Made by a program: the position numbers and the translations under genes. Below, piece by piece: positions 8,651 through 17,823 of a DNA stretch of 64,000 nucleotides. The notes under the pieces are model-generated. The model was not told where the DNA came from. It made no database searches and saw nothing but the letters and a program-made list of their open reading frames with translations. Position 1 is the stretch's first letter. Each line of letters opens with the position of its first letter. Origin of the DNA: Actinomycetales bacterium (GTDB lineage Bacteria > Actinomycetota > Actinomycetes > Actinomycetales > Microbacteriaceae); the NCBI GenBank assembly GCA_017308515.1, contig JAFKEN010000005.1, forward strand, positions 372,001-436,000. The letters are read 5' to 3'.

Positions 8651-9040
8651 TCAGTCGCGTCGTTCAGGATCGTCGTCCTCGAGCTCCGCGAGGCGCTCCT
8701 CCAGCTCGCGGATGCGGTCGCGCTGCTCCTGCTCGCGCCGCACGCGCGCGAGGAACTCGGGGTCGTCGTCGGGGGCGACCGGGCCGCGGCGCCGGGGTGC
8801 GGGGCGCCCCGCGCCGCCGGATCCGGGGGCCCCGAACGAGCCGCCCGCGCCGATCTGGTCGAGCCGCACGCGCCCGAGGGCGAACCACAGGATCGAGCCG
8901 ATCACCGAGAGCAGGACCGCGAGCGCGATCCACGCCACCTTCGGCATCGCGCGCACCCGGCCGCGGTCGATCAGCACGATGTCGACGATCGTGAAGATCA
9001 TGATCGCGATCAGCACGAGCGGTACCAGGTACCGGGCCAT
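8651..9040 (-). CDS. PLDc_N-domain small membrane protein
   Basis: A 129-residue protein with two predicted membrane helices: residues about 3-22 (LVPLVLIAIMIFTIVDIVLI) and about 35-55 (WIALAVLLSVIGSILWFALG). This matches the phospholipase D nuclease N-terminal (PLDc_N) domain, which occurs alone in many actinobacteria. A glycine/proline-rich linker leads to a charged C-terminal helix (ELEERLAELEDDD) that may form a coiled coil. Its function is unknown. It ends at the front edge of menD and its 3' end overlaps the region that encodes the likely MenD N-terminus. A leaderless -10 lies six bases before the ATG. Confidence 0.75.
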   Translation of the reverse strand: MARYLVPLVLIAIMIFTIVDIVLIDRGRVRAMPKVAWIALAVLLSVIGSILWFALGRVRLDQIGAGGSFGAPGSGGAGRPAPRRRGPVAPDDDPEFLARVRREQEQRDRIRELEERLAELEDDDPERRD

Positions 9041-9046
9041 CCCCCG

Positions 9047-9065
9047 ATTCTACGGAACGTAGACT
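9047..9065. promoter_or_regulatory. back-to-back -10 boxes of two divergent genes
   Basis: TAGAAT on the minus strand (9052-9047) and TAGACT on the plus strand (9060-9065) lie only seven bases apart. Each ends exactly six bases before a start codon (ATG 9040, GTG 9072). The two promoters must overlap physically, so the two small membrane-protein genes probably compete for polymerase. Confidence 0.6.
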
Positions 9066-9071
9066 CGGGGC

Positions 9072-9341
9072 GTGCCGGCCTGGATCCCCTACACCGCGAT
9101 CCGCCTCGGCCTGTTCGCCCTCGTGCTGGCCGTGCTGCTGCTGCTGCAGGTGCCGTGGTGGCTGGCCGCGATCGCCGCCGCGCTCATCGGCTTCGGCCTC
9201 GGCTACGTGCTGCTCGCGCCCCTGCGGGAGCGGATGGCCGCCGAGCTCGCCCGCTCCCGCGAGCGCGACGCGACGCCGAGCGCCCCCGCCCGTCGCGGCT
9301 CCGACGAGGACGTCGAGGACGCCGCGAGCGACGCGGACTGA
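9072..9341 (+). CDS. DUF4229-like small membrane protein
   Basis: An 89-residue protein with two hydrophobic helices (about residues 8-26 and 30-51). An arginine-containing cytoplasmic stretch follows (PLRERMAAELARSRERD), with an acidic tail. Size, topology and gene position next to menA match DUF4229 proteins of actinobacteria, whose function is unknown. It starts with GTG six bases after a -10 box. Its TGA stop lies inside an inverted repeat shared with the convergent menA stop. Confidence 0.65.
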   Translation: MPAWIPYTAIRLGLFALVLAVLLLLQVPWWLAAIAAALIGFGLGYVLLAPLRERMAAELARSRERDATPSAPARRGSDEDVEDAASDAD

Positions 9342-9388
9342 GGCGTCGACCCGTCGCCCCGCACGCGGGTGACCCCGCGCCTCAGTCC
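9335..9388. terminator. bidirectional terminator-like inverted repeat between DUF4229 gene and menA
   Basis: GGACTGAGGCG (9335-9345) and CGCCTCAGTCC (9378-9388) are perfect 11-bp inverse complements. Each arm contains the stop codon of one of the two convergent genes. A smaller GCGGG/CCCGC hairpin sits in the loop. Confidence 0.6.
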
Positions 9389-10425
9389 CAGTAGGCGAAG
9401 GCCGCGGCGAGGCCGAGCCCGTAGGAGACCGAGCTCAACAGCGTGAGCTGCAGCACCGTCACCAGCTCCCGCGCCGTGCGCGCCGTGAGGGTGATGAGGA
9501 TCGCCGGCGCGACCGCGAGTCCCACGAAGAACACGTAGCCGGCCAGCGGGTAGAACTGCACCCAGAAGGCGAGCGCCGCGAACGGCACCAGCACGAGCAC
9601 GACGTAGGTGATCCGCGAGCCGAGACCGCCCGCGAGCACCGCGAGGGTGCGCTTGCCGACCTGCGCGTCGCGCTCGCGATCGCGCAGGTTGTTGGCCATC
9701 AGCACGGCGGCCGCGAAGGCGCCCGCCGCGATGCCCGAGACCCAGGCCTCCCAGTTGACGGTGCCGACCTGCACGAACATCGTGCCCGCGGTCGGCACGA
9801 CGCCGAAGAACAGCAGCACCGCGAGCTCGCCGAGCGGCAGGTAGCCGTAGGGGCGCTTGCCGCCGGTGTAGAACCAGGCGGCGAGGATGCAGACCGCCCC
9901 CACCGCGAGCAGCCACCACTGCCCGCTGCGCCACACCAGCACGCCGCCCGCCACCGCCGCGAGGGCGAAGAACACGATCGCTGCGGCGAGCACCTGGCGG
10001 GGCTTCGCCCGGCCGGATCCGACGAGCCGCTGCGGGCCGACCCGGTCGCGGTCGGTGCCGCGCACGCCGTCGGAGTAGTCGTTGGCGTAGTTGACGGCGA
10101 TCTGCAGGAACACCGCGACCGCGAGGCACAGCAGCGCCCGCACCCAGTGGTGGTACCAGTACGGCATCGAGGGGTCGAGGCTCGCGGCGCCGGTGCCGAG
10201 CGCGACCGGGGCGATCGCGAGCAGCAGGGTCAGCGGGCGGGCGCCGGCGATCCAGGTGCCCAGCGTCGCGGGCGGCGGCGGCCCCGCCGGCTTCGTGCCG
10301 CGACTGCGACCCGATCCGGCCTTGCGCGCGGGCAGACGGCCCTTCGCGTTCCGTTCGCTCTCGCGGCCGCGCGCGGCCGCCGCCCTGTCGATCCGCGCGG
10401 GGTCGATCCGCTGCCGCTTCGCCAC
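9382..10425 (-). CDS. menA: 1,4-dihydroxy-2-naphthoate polyprenyltransferase
   Basis: A 347-residue UbiA-family integral membrane prenyltransferase that attaches the polyprenyl tail to DHNA, giving demethylmenaquinone. The two aspartate-rich sites are present: NYANDYSDGVRGTDRDR (about residues 112-128) and NNLRDRERDAQVGKRTL (about 245-261). About eight membrane helices follow the usual pattern. An extra basic, glycine-rich N-terminal stretch of about 50 residues precedes the first helix. The GTG start is six bases from a -10 box that lies within the end of menE, so menA can be expressed independently of it. Confidence 0.93.
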   Translation of the reverse strand: MAKRQRIDPARIDRAAAARGRESERNAKGRLPARKAGSGRSRGTKPAGPPPPATLGTWIAGARPLTLLLAIAPVALGTGAASLDPSMPYWYHHWVRALLCLAVAVFLQIAVNYANDYSDGVRGTDRDRVGPQRLVGSGRAKPRQVLAAAIVFFALAAVAGGVLVWRSGQWWLLAVGAVCILAAWFYTGGKRPYGYLPLGELAVLLFFGVVPTAGTMFVQVGTVNWEAWVSGIAAGAFAAAVLMANNLRDRERDAQVGKRTLAVLAGGLGSRITYVVLVLVPFAALAFWVQFYPLAGYVFFVGLAVAPAILITLTARTARELVTVLQLTLLSSVSYGLGLAAAFAYWD

Positions 10426-10431
10426 CGCGAC

Positions 10432-10437
10432 AGACTA
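10432..10437 (-). promoter_or_regulatory. -10 box of menA overlapping the menE 3' end
   Basis: TAGTCT on the minus strand, six bases before the menA GTG. The box covers the last bases of menE (stop at 10435), giving menA an internal leaderless promoter. Confidence 0.55.
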
Positions 10438-11586
10438 TCCGTCGTCGACCGTCCCGCCGACCTCGCGGGCGAGGGCGGCGATCGCCGCGCGGTCCGGCTT
10501 GCCGCTGGCCAGCCGGGGCAGCTCGCCGACGCGGATCACCTGCGCCGGTCTCGCCTGCACCCCGAGCACCTCCGCGACGGCCGCGATCGCGCCGGCCTCG
10601 TCGGGGGCGGAACCCTCCACCACGACGACCGGCACCTGACCCCAGCGGGCGTCGTCGACCGCGACCACGACGGCGTGCTCCCACCCCGAGCGCGCGTGCA
10701 GCAGCTCCTCGATGGCGCCGGTCGCGACCTTGAGCCCGCCGGAGACGAGCACGTCGTCGAGCCGGCCGGTGACGGTGAGCCGAGCGCCGTCGGGACCCTC
10801 GCGCCAGACCCCCGCGTCGGCGGTGCGGAACCAGCGGCCGTCGGCGTCCTCCGAGAAGCGCGCGGCGATCAGCCCCGGGTCGCCGAGGTAGCCCTCCGCG
10901 AGGCTCGGCCCGCCGAGCTCGACCTCCCCGCGCGCCGTGAGGCGCACGGCGGTCTGCCCGATCGGCAGCCCGTCGTAGACGCAGCCGCCCGCGGTCTCGC
11001 TCGAGCCGTAGCTGCGCACGACGCGCACCCCCGCGTCCTCCGCCCGCTCGAGCAGCGCCGCGGGGGCGGCCTGGCCGCCGAGCAGCACGGCGGCGAACCG
11101 GGCGAGCTCGTCCCGAGCCGAGGGATCGCCCAGCAGCGCGTCGAGCTGACGCGGCACGAGCGCGACGAACCGGGCGACCCGCGGGGCAAAGTCGTCGCAC
11201 GCCGCGACGAAGGTCTCCGGCGCGACGCGGTCGCCGGGCAGCGTCACCGGCGCGGCCCCGGCCGCGATCGAGCGCACCAGCACATTGAGGCCGGCGATGT
11301 AGTGGGTGGGGAGGGCGAGCATCCACTGCCCCGGTCCCCCGAGCGCGGACTCGCTCGCGGCCGCGGAGGCCAGCAGTGCGTCGGCCCCGAGCGCGACCCG
11401 CTTCGGCCGGCCGGTCGACCCGCTCGTCTCCACGACGAGCGCGATGGGCTTCTCGACCCGCGCAGGCAGGCCCTCCGGGTGCCGGGTGGCGGGGGCGACG
11501 AGGATCGCGTCGCCGCCCGAGAGCGCCGAGCGCAGCTCGTCGAGCACCCCGGCGCCCTCGCGCACGACGCGCAGCGGCCGGCTCAT
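10435..11586 (-). CDS. menE: o-succinylbenzoate-CoA ligase
   Basis: A 383-residue member of the acyl-adenylate-forming (ANL) superfamily that activates o-succinylbenzoate with ATP and CoA. The P-loop ETSGSTGRPKRVAL (about residues 53-66), the YGSSETAGGCVYDG adenine-binding block and the hinge TGRLDDVLVSGGLKV (with the family's RxDD.. .GG pattern) are present, as is the C-terminal lysine in LASGKPDRAAI. It is shorter than generic acyl-CoA ligases because the N-terminal domain is reduced, typical of actinobacterial MenE. It is encoded between menB and menA on the same strand. Confidence 0.9.
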   Translation of the reverse strand: MSRPLRVVREGAGVLDELRSALSGGDAILVAPATRHPEGLPARVEKPIALVVETSGSTGRPKRVALGADALLASAAASESALGGPGQWMLALPTHYIAGLNVLVRSIAAGAAPVTLPGDRVAPETFVAACDDFAPRVARFVALVPRQLDALLGDPSARDELARFAAVLLGGQAAPAALLERAEDAGVRVVRSYGSSETAGGCVYDGLPIGQTAVRLTARGEVELGGPSLAEGYLGDPGLIAARFSEDADGRWFRTADAGVWREGPDGARLTVTGRLDDVLVSGGLKVATGAIEELLHARSGWEHAVVVAVDDARWGQVPVVVVEGSAPDEAGAIAAVAEVLGVQARPAQVIRVGELPRLASGKPDRAAIAALAREVGGTVDDG

Positions 11587-11670
11587 GCCGCGCGCGGAAT
11601 GGATCGGGCCGCTCTCCGCGTCGGCGCCGAGAGGCGGCCGGGCGGCGGCGCGCTCAGAGCGGGCACGAGG

Positions 11671-12567
<897 letters not shown>

Positions 12568-12573
12568 GCGCTC

Positions 12574-12579
12574 AGCCTA
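12574..12579 (-). promoter_or_regulatory. -10 box of menB
   Basis: TAGGCT on the minus strand ends six bases before the menB ATG at 12567, within the 53-bp divergent region shared with menC. Confidence 0.6.
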
Positions 12580-12620
12580 CCGAGGCCCCGCCGGCGCGAG
12601 CCGGGTGCCAGACTGGCGCC

Positions 12621-13658
12621 GTGATCGGCTCGAGCCCGCCTCGGCGAGAGGCTCCCCCGCCGCTCGACGAGCTGCTCGCGGGGATGCGGGTGGTCGCGCT
12701 GCCGATGCGCACGCGGTTCCGGGGGCTGGAGACGCGCGAGCTCGCGCTGCTGCGCGGGCCGCGCGGGTGGGGCGAGTTCGGCGCGTTCCTCGAGTACGAC
12801 GACGCGGAGGCCGCGCACTGGCTCGCCGCCGCGATCGAGCAGGGCTGGGCGGATCCCGTGGCCCCCGTGCGCGACCGCGTGCCGGTCAACGCGACCGTGC
12901 CCGCGGTCGCCGCCGAGGAGGTCGCCGTCGTGCTCGCCCGGTTCCCCGGCGCGCGGACGGCGAAGGTCAAGGTCGCCGAACGCGGTCAGACCCTCGCCGA
13001 CGACGTCGCGCGGGTGCGCGCCGTGCGGCACGAGCTCGGACCCGAGGGGCGGGTGCGGGTCGACGCCAACGGCGCCTGGAACGTCGACCAGGCGGAGCAC
13101 GCGGCGCACGCGCTCGCCCCCTTCGACCTCGAGTACCTCGAGCAGCCGTGCGCGGGGGTCGAGGATCTCGCCGAGCTGCGCGAGCGCCTGCGCGACTGGC
13201 AGCTGCCGATCGCCGCGGACGAGAGCGTGCGCAAGGCGGAGGACCCGCTCGCGGTCGCGCGAGCCGGCGCCGCCGACCTGCTCGTGCTCAAGGTCGCGCC
13301 GCTGGGCGGCGTGCGCGCCGCGCTCGCGATCGCCGAGGCGGCGGGACTGCCGGTCGTCGTGTCGAGTGCGATCGACAGCTCGGTCGGGCTCGCCGCCGGG
13401 GTGCGACTCGCCGCCGCGCTTCCCGAGCTCGACTTCGACTGCGGGCTGGGCACCGCGGCGCTGCTCGCGGGCGACGTGGCGGCGGATCCGCTGCTGCCGG
13501 CGGAGGGCGCTCTTCCGGTGCGCGAGGTCGAGCCCGACCCGTCGCTGCTCGACCGCTGGGCGGCGGAGGCGGAGCGCGTCGACTGGTGGCGCGCGCGGAT
13601 CGCGCGGTGTCACCGGGTGCTGGCCGAGTCCGGGGATGCGGCTCCCGCCGACGGCTGA
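12621..13658 (+). CDS. menC: o-succinylbenzoate synthase
   Basis: A 345-residue enolase-superfamily dehydratase that converts SHCHC to o-succinylbenzoate. The TIM-barrel landmarks are the lysine pair in AKVKVAE (about residues 114-120), the metal ligands in RVDANGAWNV (D) and YLEQPC (E), then ADES (D), and the second lysine in LLVLKVAPLGG; a GLGTAALLAGDV segment follows. This is the short actinobacterial MenC type. The GTG start lies 53 bases from the divergent menB start, consistent with coordinated expression. Confidence 0.92.
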   Translation: MIGSSPPRREAPPPLDELLAGMRVVALPMRTRFRGLETRELALLRGPRGWGEFGAFLEYDDAEAAHWLAAAIEQGWADPVAPVRDRVPVNATVPAVAAEEVAVVLARFPGARTAKVKVAERGQTLADDVARVRAVRHELGPEGRVRVDANGAWNVDQAEHAAHALAPFDLEYLEQPCAGVEDLAELRERLRDWQLPIAADESVRKAEDPLAVARAGAADLLVLKVAPLGGVRAALAIAEAAGLPVVVSSAIDSSVGLAAGVRLAAALPELDFDCGLGTAALLAGDVAADPLLPAEGALPVREVEPDPSLLDRWAAEAERVDWWRARIARCHRVLAESGDAAPADG

Positions 13659-13701
13659 CCCTTCGCTACCGTGGAGCGACGGCCCACGATCGGAGACCCG
13701 G

Positions 13702-14316
13702 ATGACCGCTCTTCCCCGCCCCTCCCGCCGCGGACTCGCCCTCGCCGGCGCGGCCCTTCTGATCGCCGCCGGGATCAGCGGCTGCAGTTCCGCCGCCGAC
13801 CCGGAGGGCACCGACGCCCCGAGCGCGGACGCCACCGACTCGGGCGAGACCGGGTCGGCGACGACGGGTGCGGCCTGCCTCGTCGGCTCCTGGAACATCC
13901 CCCAGGACCAGATGAACACCTTCTACGACGCGGTCGAGGCCGAGAACGGCGGCGACCTGACCTTCGACGTCGTCGGATCGACCGACCTCGATTTCACGGC
14001 GGACGGCTACGTCTACCACCCCGACTTCGTGCTGAACCTGGAGGTCGCCGGTCAGACCGGCACCGGCACGGTCGGCGGGGAGGTGCGCGGGAACTACACC
14101 GCGGCCGACGGGGTCATCTCCACCGACAACGACGACAGCTCGATCAGCCTGGTCGTGACGGTCGCCGGAGTGGAGATGGACGCGAGCTCGCTGGGCAACG
14201 ACATCATCGACAACGCTCCGCTCAACTCGGTCACGTTCCAGTGCACCGGCGACGACCTCGTGATCGACTTCGCGACCGGCAGCGGTTCGGTGCCGGTGAA
14301 GCTGACCCGCAACTGA
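13702..14316 (+). CDS. secreted lipoprotein, paralogue 1 of a tandem pair
   Basis: A 204-residue predicted lipoprotein of unknown function. The N-terminus has a basic region, a hydrophobic core and a lipobox ending ISGC (cysteine near residue 31), then a Ser/Asp/Thr-rich linker. The mature part begins ACLVGSWNIPQDQMNTFYDAVE and ends TGSGSVPVKLTRN; it contains a second cysteine near TFQCTGDD that may bond with the first. The next gene is clearly homologous over the whole mature domain. The domain looks like a small beta-barrel. The ATG start follows a GGAGACC ribosome site; a possible -10 TACCGT lies about 28 bases upstream. Confidence 0.75.
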   Translation: MTALPRPSRRGLALAGAALLIAAGISGCSSAADPEGTDAPSADATDSGETGSATTGAACLVGSWNIPQDQMNTFYDAVEAENGGDLTFDVVGSTDLDFTADGYVYHPDFVLNLEVAGQTGTGTVGGEVRGNYTAADGVISTDNDDSSISLVVTVAGVEMDASSLGNDIIDNAPLNSVTFQCTGDDLVIDFATGSGSVPVKLTRN

Positions 14317-14439
14317 CCGCTCGGTCACGGGTCGGCGACATCCCCGGCCCGGCGGCGGGTGGGGAGCCGGGCGGGGGTTAGGCTCCCCGCGACGCGCGTC
14401 CGACGACCGCGTCCAGGAGTACCGCCGGAAGGGGGCCGC

Positions 14440-15081
14440 ATGTCGCACCGCACCACGTCGATCCGCGGGTCTGCCGCCGCTGCCGCCGTGGGCGCCGCGC
14501 TGATCGCGGCCACGCTCGCGGGATGCGCCACCGGCCCCGTGCCCGACCCCACCGAGCCCACACGCACCCCCGCGCCGCTGCCGACCTCGACCCGCACGCC
14601 GACCCCGGTTCCGACCGTGCAGCCCGACGCCGACCAGGCCGCCTGCCTCGTGGGCGACTGGGTCGTCGACGAGCAGCAGCTCAACACCTTCTTCGACGCC
14701 GTCGAGACCGAGAACGCCGGCTCGGTGCAGTTCGAGGCGACCGGGCAGAGCGGGCTCTCGTTCGACGGGGCGCGCTACAGCTACACCCCGGACATCAGCC
14801 TCGCGATGCGGATCGCGGATGTCACGGGCACCGGGACGATCGCCGGGACGGTCACGGGCGACTACGCCGTCGACGGCGAGAACCTGTCGACCTCGAACGA
14901 CACGAGCGACATCGACCCGACGATCACCGTCGGCGGCATGCCGATGTCGGCCACCGAGCTGTTCGACCCCGCGATCTTCGAGCACCCGATCGCCGACGGC
15001 CCCTTCGTCTGCGGCGCGGGCCTGCTCGTCGTGCAGTTCTCGACCGGGTCGGGATCGGTGCCGCTCACGCTGCACCACTGA
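14440..15081 (+). CDS. secreted lipoprotein, paralogue 2 of a tandem pair
   Basis: A 213-residue predicted lipoprotein with lipobox LAGC (cysteine near residue 28) and a proline/threonine-rich linker. It shares with its upstream neighbour the core patterns ACLVGxW, QxNxFxDAVExEN, GTGTxxG and the ending TGSGSVPLTL. The pair most likely arose by duplication. The function is unknown; a surface-exposed ligand-binding or structural role is inferred only from export and the beta-rich pattern. The ATG at 14440 is preceded by a GGAAGGGGG ribosome site, preferred over an upstream in-frame ATG that would bury the signal peptide. Confidence 0.75.
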   Translation: MSHRTTSIRGSAAAAAVGAALIAATLAGCATGPVPDPTEPTRTPAPLPTSTRTPTPVPTVQPDADQAACLVGDWVVDEQQLNTFFDAVETENAGSVQFEATGQSGLSFDGARYSYTPDISLAMRIADVTGTGTIAGTVTGDYAVDGENLSTSNDTSDIDPTITVGGMPMSATELFDPAIFEHPIADGPFVCGAGLLVVQFSTGSGSVPLTLHH

Positions 15082-15103
15082 GCGCCGCACCGTCCCGACG
15101 GAA

Positions 15104-15118
15104 GCCGCCCTCGGCGGC
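15104..15118. terminator. stem-loop between lipoprotein 2 and ccsB
   Basis: GCCGCC, loop CTC, GGCGGC between two convergent genes. It is short and lacks a T-run, so this is only a probable terminator. Confidence 0.4.
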
Positions 15119-15139
15119 GCCCGACGCCCGCGCGCGGGC

Positions 15140-16153
15140 TCAGAGCCCCGAGTAGCTGTGCAGCCCCTTGAACAGCAGGTTGACGACGGTGAAGTTGAAC
15201 AGCACCGCCGAGAAGCCCACGAGGGCGAGCCACGCCGAGCGCGTGCCGCGCCAGCCGCGTGTCGCGCGGGCGTGGATGTAGCCGGCGTAGACCACCCAGA
15301 TGATGAAGGTCCACACCTCCTTGGTGTCCCAGCCCCAGTAGCGGCCCCAGGCGGCGTTCGCCCAGATCGCGCCCGCCATGAGGGTGAAGGTCCAGAACGC
15401 GAAGCCGACGATGATGACGCGCGAGGCGAGCAGCTCGAGCGTCTCGCTCGAGGGCAGCGCCGCGAGGAAGCGGGCCCGCGGCAGGCCACCCGCCTCGTGG
15501 CGGGTCTGCAGCAGCTGCGCGATCGACAGGCCGCCGCCGAGGGCGAAGAAGCCGGTGCCGAGCGTCGCGACGAACACGTGGATCACGAGCCACGCCGACT
15601 GCAGCGCGGGCGGCAGCGGGGCGACCGCGACGTAGAAGTTGACGGTCGCGAGCCCGAGCAGGATCGCCACGATGCCGGTCGCGTAGGCGGCGAGGAAGCG
15701 CAGGTCGCGCCAGAACTGGGCCGCGAGGTAGACCCCGACGATGATGCCCGTGCCGGTGAGCGCGAACTCGTACATGTTGCCCCACGGCACCCGGCCGGCG
15801 GCGAGCCCGCGCGTCACGAGGGCCGCGACATGCAGGGCGAAGGCGATCGCGACGAGCGCGGTCGACATCCGGTCGAAGCGGGCGACCGCGGTCGGCTGGG
15901 GCGCCGCGAGCCGCTCGAGCACCGCCGTGCCGCGGCCGGCGGATCCCGAGCTCGCGCCGGACGCGGCGGCCGACGCGGCGGGGTTGAGCACCGCCTGCGC
16001 GGGACGCTCGGCGAGGGCGAGATCGTCGGCCTGCTCGGCGGTGCGGCTGCGCGCGCTCAGCCCGAGCACGGCCGCGATGAACGCGAGCACATAGACCGCG
16101 AGCGCCGAGTACACCAGCACGAGCGAGATCGAGGCGAGGTCGTCGGCGGTCAC
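15140..16153 (-). CDS. ccsB: cytochrome c biogenesis protein CcsB (ResC/CcsA family)
   Basis: A 337-residue polytopic membrane protein of System II cytochrome c maturation. With ResB it exports and presents heme for attachment to apocytochrome c outside the membrane. The heme-handling tryptophan-rich motif WGRYWGWDTKEVWT lies at residues 269-282, flanked by conserved histidines in the membrane segments. About eight transmembrane helices and an alanine-rich cytoplasmic stretch (residues 40-85) are visible. Its GTG start overlaps the resB stop by four bases, so the two partners are translationally coupled. Confidence 0.93.
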   Translation of the reverse strand: MTADDLASISLVLVYSALAVYVLAFIAAVLGLSARSRTAEQADDLALAERPAQAVLNPAASAAASGASSGSAGRGTAVLERLAAPQPTAVARFDRMSTALVAIAFALHVAALVTRGLAAGRVPWGNMYEFALTGTGIIVGVYLAAQFWRDLRFLAAYATGIVAILLGLATVNFYVAVAPLPPALQSAWLVIHVFVATLGTGFFALGGGLSIAQLLQTRHEAGGLPRARFLAALPSSETLELLASRVIIVGFAFWTFTLMAGAIWANAAWGRYWGWDTKEVWTFIIWVVYAGYIHARATRGWRGTRSAWLALVGFSAVLFNFTVVNLLFKGLHSYSGL

Positions 16154-17823
16154 GGCTCGATCCTACGCTCGGGGCCGACGGAGCCCTCCGGGGCGGATTC
16201 GGCCGGCTCGGATCCGGCCGGGGCGGGGCCCACGGGCTCGAACTCGCGCGCGTGTCGGTCGGCGAGCTCCGCGACGACGCGCTCGAGCGCCGGGTCCTCG
16301 CCGCGCGCGAGACCCGCGTACTCGAGGGTCACGCCGTCCGCGCCGGGGCGCACCTTGATCCACAGGCGCCGCCGCGGGATGAACAGCGACAGCAGCAGGC
16401 CTCCGAGCGCCGTCACCGCGGCGAGCAGCACCCACCCCTGGGTGGGGTCGTGGTGGATGTCGAGGGCGACGTAGCGACGCAGGCCCGAGAACTCGATCGT
16501 GCCCAGCCCGTCGGGCAGGTCGACCGTGTCGCCGAGGCCGAGCTTGAGCGCGTCGGACCGCCCGACGAGCTGCTCGAGCCCGTCGGTGTCGAGCTGGTAC
16601 ACGTTGACCGGCACCCCGGTGTCGAGCCCGAGGTCACCGGCGTAGACCTCGAGGGTCAGGATCGGGTCGTTCGCCTCCGGCGAGAACGAGGCGAGGGCGC
16701 CGTTGCCGGCGGCGATCGGGTCGGGGTAGAACAGCCCGATCATCCCCAGCTGCCGGTCGAGGCCGTCGGGCACCTTGATGACGCCGAGGCTGAAGAGGTT
16801 CGCGTCCTGCGGGCGGAACACCACGGGCCCCGAGAAGACCGCCTCCCCGGCCGGGTTGCGCACGGTGATCTCGGGCGCGTAGCCGTTGCCGAGCAGGTAG
16901 ACCGCGGTGCCGCCGATCTGCAGCGGGTGGTTGACCTTGAGCTCGGCCGGGGTCCAGTCGCCGCCGGGCTCGCGCGTGGAGAGCGAGGCCGTGAAGTCGA
17001 CGGGCTTCCAGGTGCGCGAGGCGGCGTCGAACTCGTAGGAGCCGGTGAAGTCGTCGAGGCGCAGCGAGTAAGGCTCGAGCTTCGACTCGTCGAAGAAGCG
17101 GCCCGGGTTGATCGAGTCGTAGCTCGCGAGGGTGTTCGTGAAGGCGGTGTCCTGCACGAGCACCCGCTGACCGGTGTAGATGAAGCCGCCGCCCACGCCG
17201 ACCGCGAGGAGCACGCCGAGGAGCGCGACGTGGAAGACCAGGTTGCCGGTCTCGCGCAGGTAGCCGCGCTCCGCCGAGATCGACAGCTCCCCGCCGCGGT
17301 CGTAGCGCTCGACGCGGTAGCCGAGCCCGCGCAGCACGGCGCGGCCGCGGTCGACGATCCGCTCGGGCTCGCCCGCGGCGGTGCGCGTCGTGAAGCCCAC
17401 GAGCCGCTCGAGCCGCTGCGGCGTGCGCGGCGGGCGGGCGCGCAGGGCGTCGACATGGTGCTTGGTGCGGGGGATCACGCATCCCACGAGCGAGAGGAAC
17501 AGCAGCAGGTAGACGGCCGAGAACCACGGCGAGCTGAAGGTGCTGAACACCCCGAGCCCGTCGAGCACCGTGAACAGGTCGGGGTTGTCGCGCTGGTACT
17601 GGATGACGCCATTCGGGTCGGAGCTGCGTTGCGGCACGAGCGAGCCGGGCACGGCGGCGAGCGCGAGCAGCAGCAGCAGCACGAGTGCCGTGCGCATGCT
17701 CGTCAGCAGGCGCCACAGGAAGCGCAGCCAGCCGACCGGGCTCAGCCGCGGGTTGACGGGCGCGGCGGGCGCGACCGGCGCATCCACGTGATCGGCCGGG
17801 CGGTCAGAGCGGGGATTCGACAC
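16150..17823 (-). CDS. resB: cytochrome c biogenesis protein ResB
   Basis: A 557-residue ResB-family membrane protein, partner of CcsB in heme delivery to apocytochromes. It begins with a proline/alanine-rich cytoplasmic lead and the family segment WRLLTSMRTALVLLLLLALA. The pattern PGSLVPQR follows, then two more N-terminal helices, a large extracytoplasmic domain (about residues 210-460) and a final helix near residue 470 (VLLAAVTALGGLLLSLFIP). The length is typical. The gene overlaps ccdA by 20 bases at its 5' end and ccsB by four at its 3' end. Confidence 0.93.
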   Translation of the reverse strand: MSNPRSDRPADHVDAPVAPAAPVNPRLSPVGWLRFLWRLLTSMRTALVLLLLLALAAVPGSLVPQRSSDPNGVIQYQRDNPDLFTVLDGLGVFSTFSSPWFSAVYLLLFLSLVGCVIPRTKHHVDALRARPPRTPQRLERLVGFTTRTAAGEPERIVDRGRAVLRGLGYRVERYDRGGELSISAERGYLRETGNLVFHVALLGVLLAVGVGGGFIYTGQRVLVQDTAFTNTLASYDSINPGRFFDESKLEPYSLRLDDFTGSYEFDAASRTWKPVDFTASLSTREPGGDWTPAELKVNHPLQIGGTAVYLLGNGYAPEITVRNPAGEAVFSGPVVFRPQDANLFSLGVIKVPDGLDRQLGMIGLFYPDPIAAGNGALASFSPEANDPILTLEVYAGDLGLDTGVPVNVYQLDTDGLEQLVGRSDALKLGLGDTVDLPDGLGTIEFSGLRRYVALDIHHDPTQGWVLLAAVTALGGLLLSLFIPRRRLWIKVRPGADGVTLEYAGLARGEDPALERVVAELADRHAREFEPVGPAPAGSEPAESAPEGSVGPERRIEP

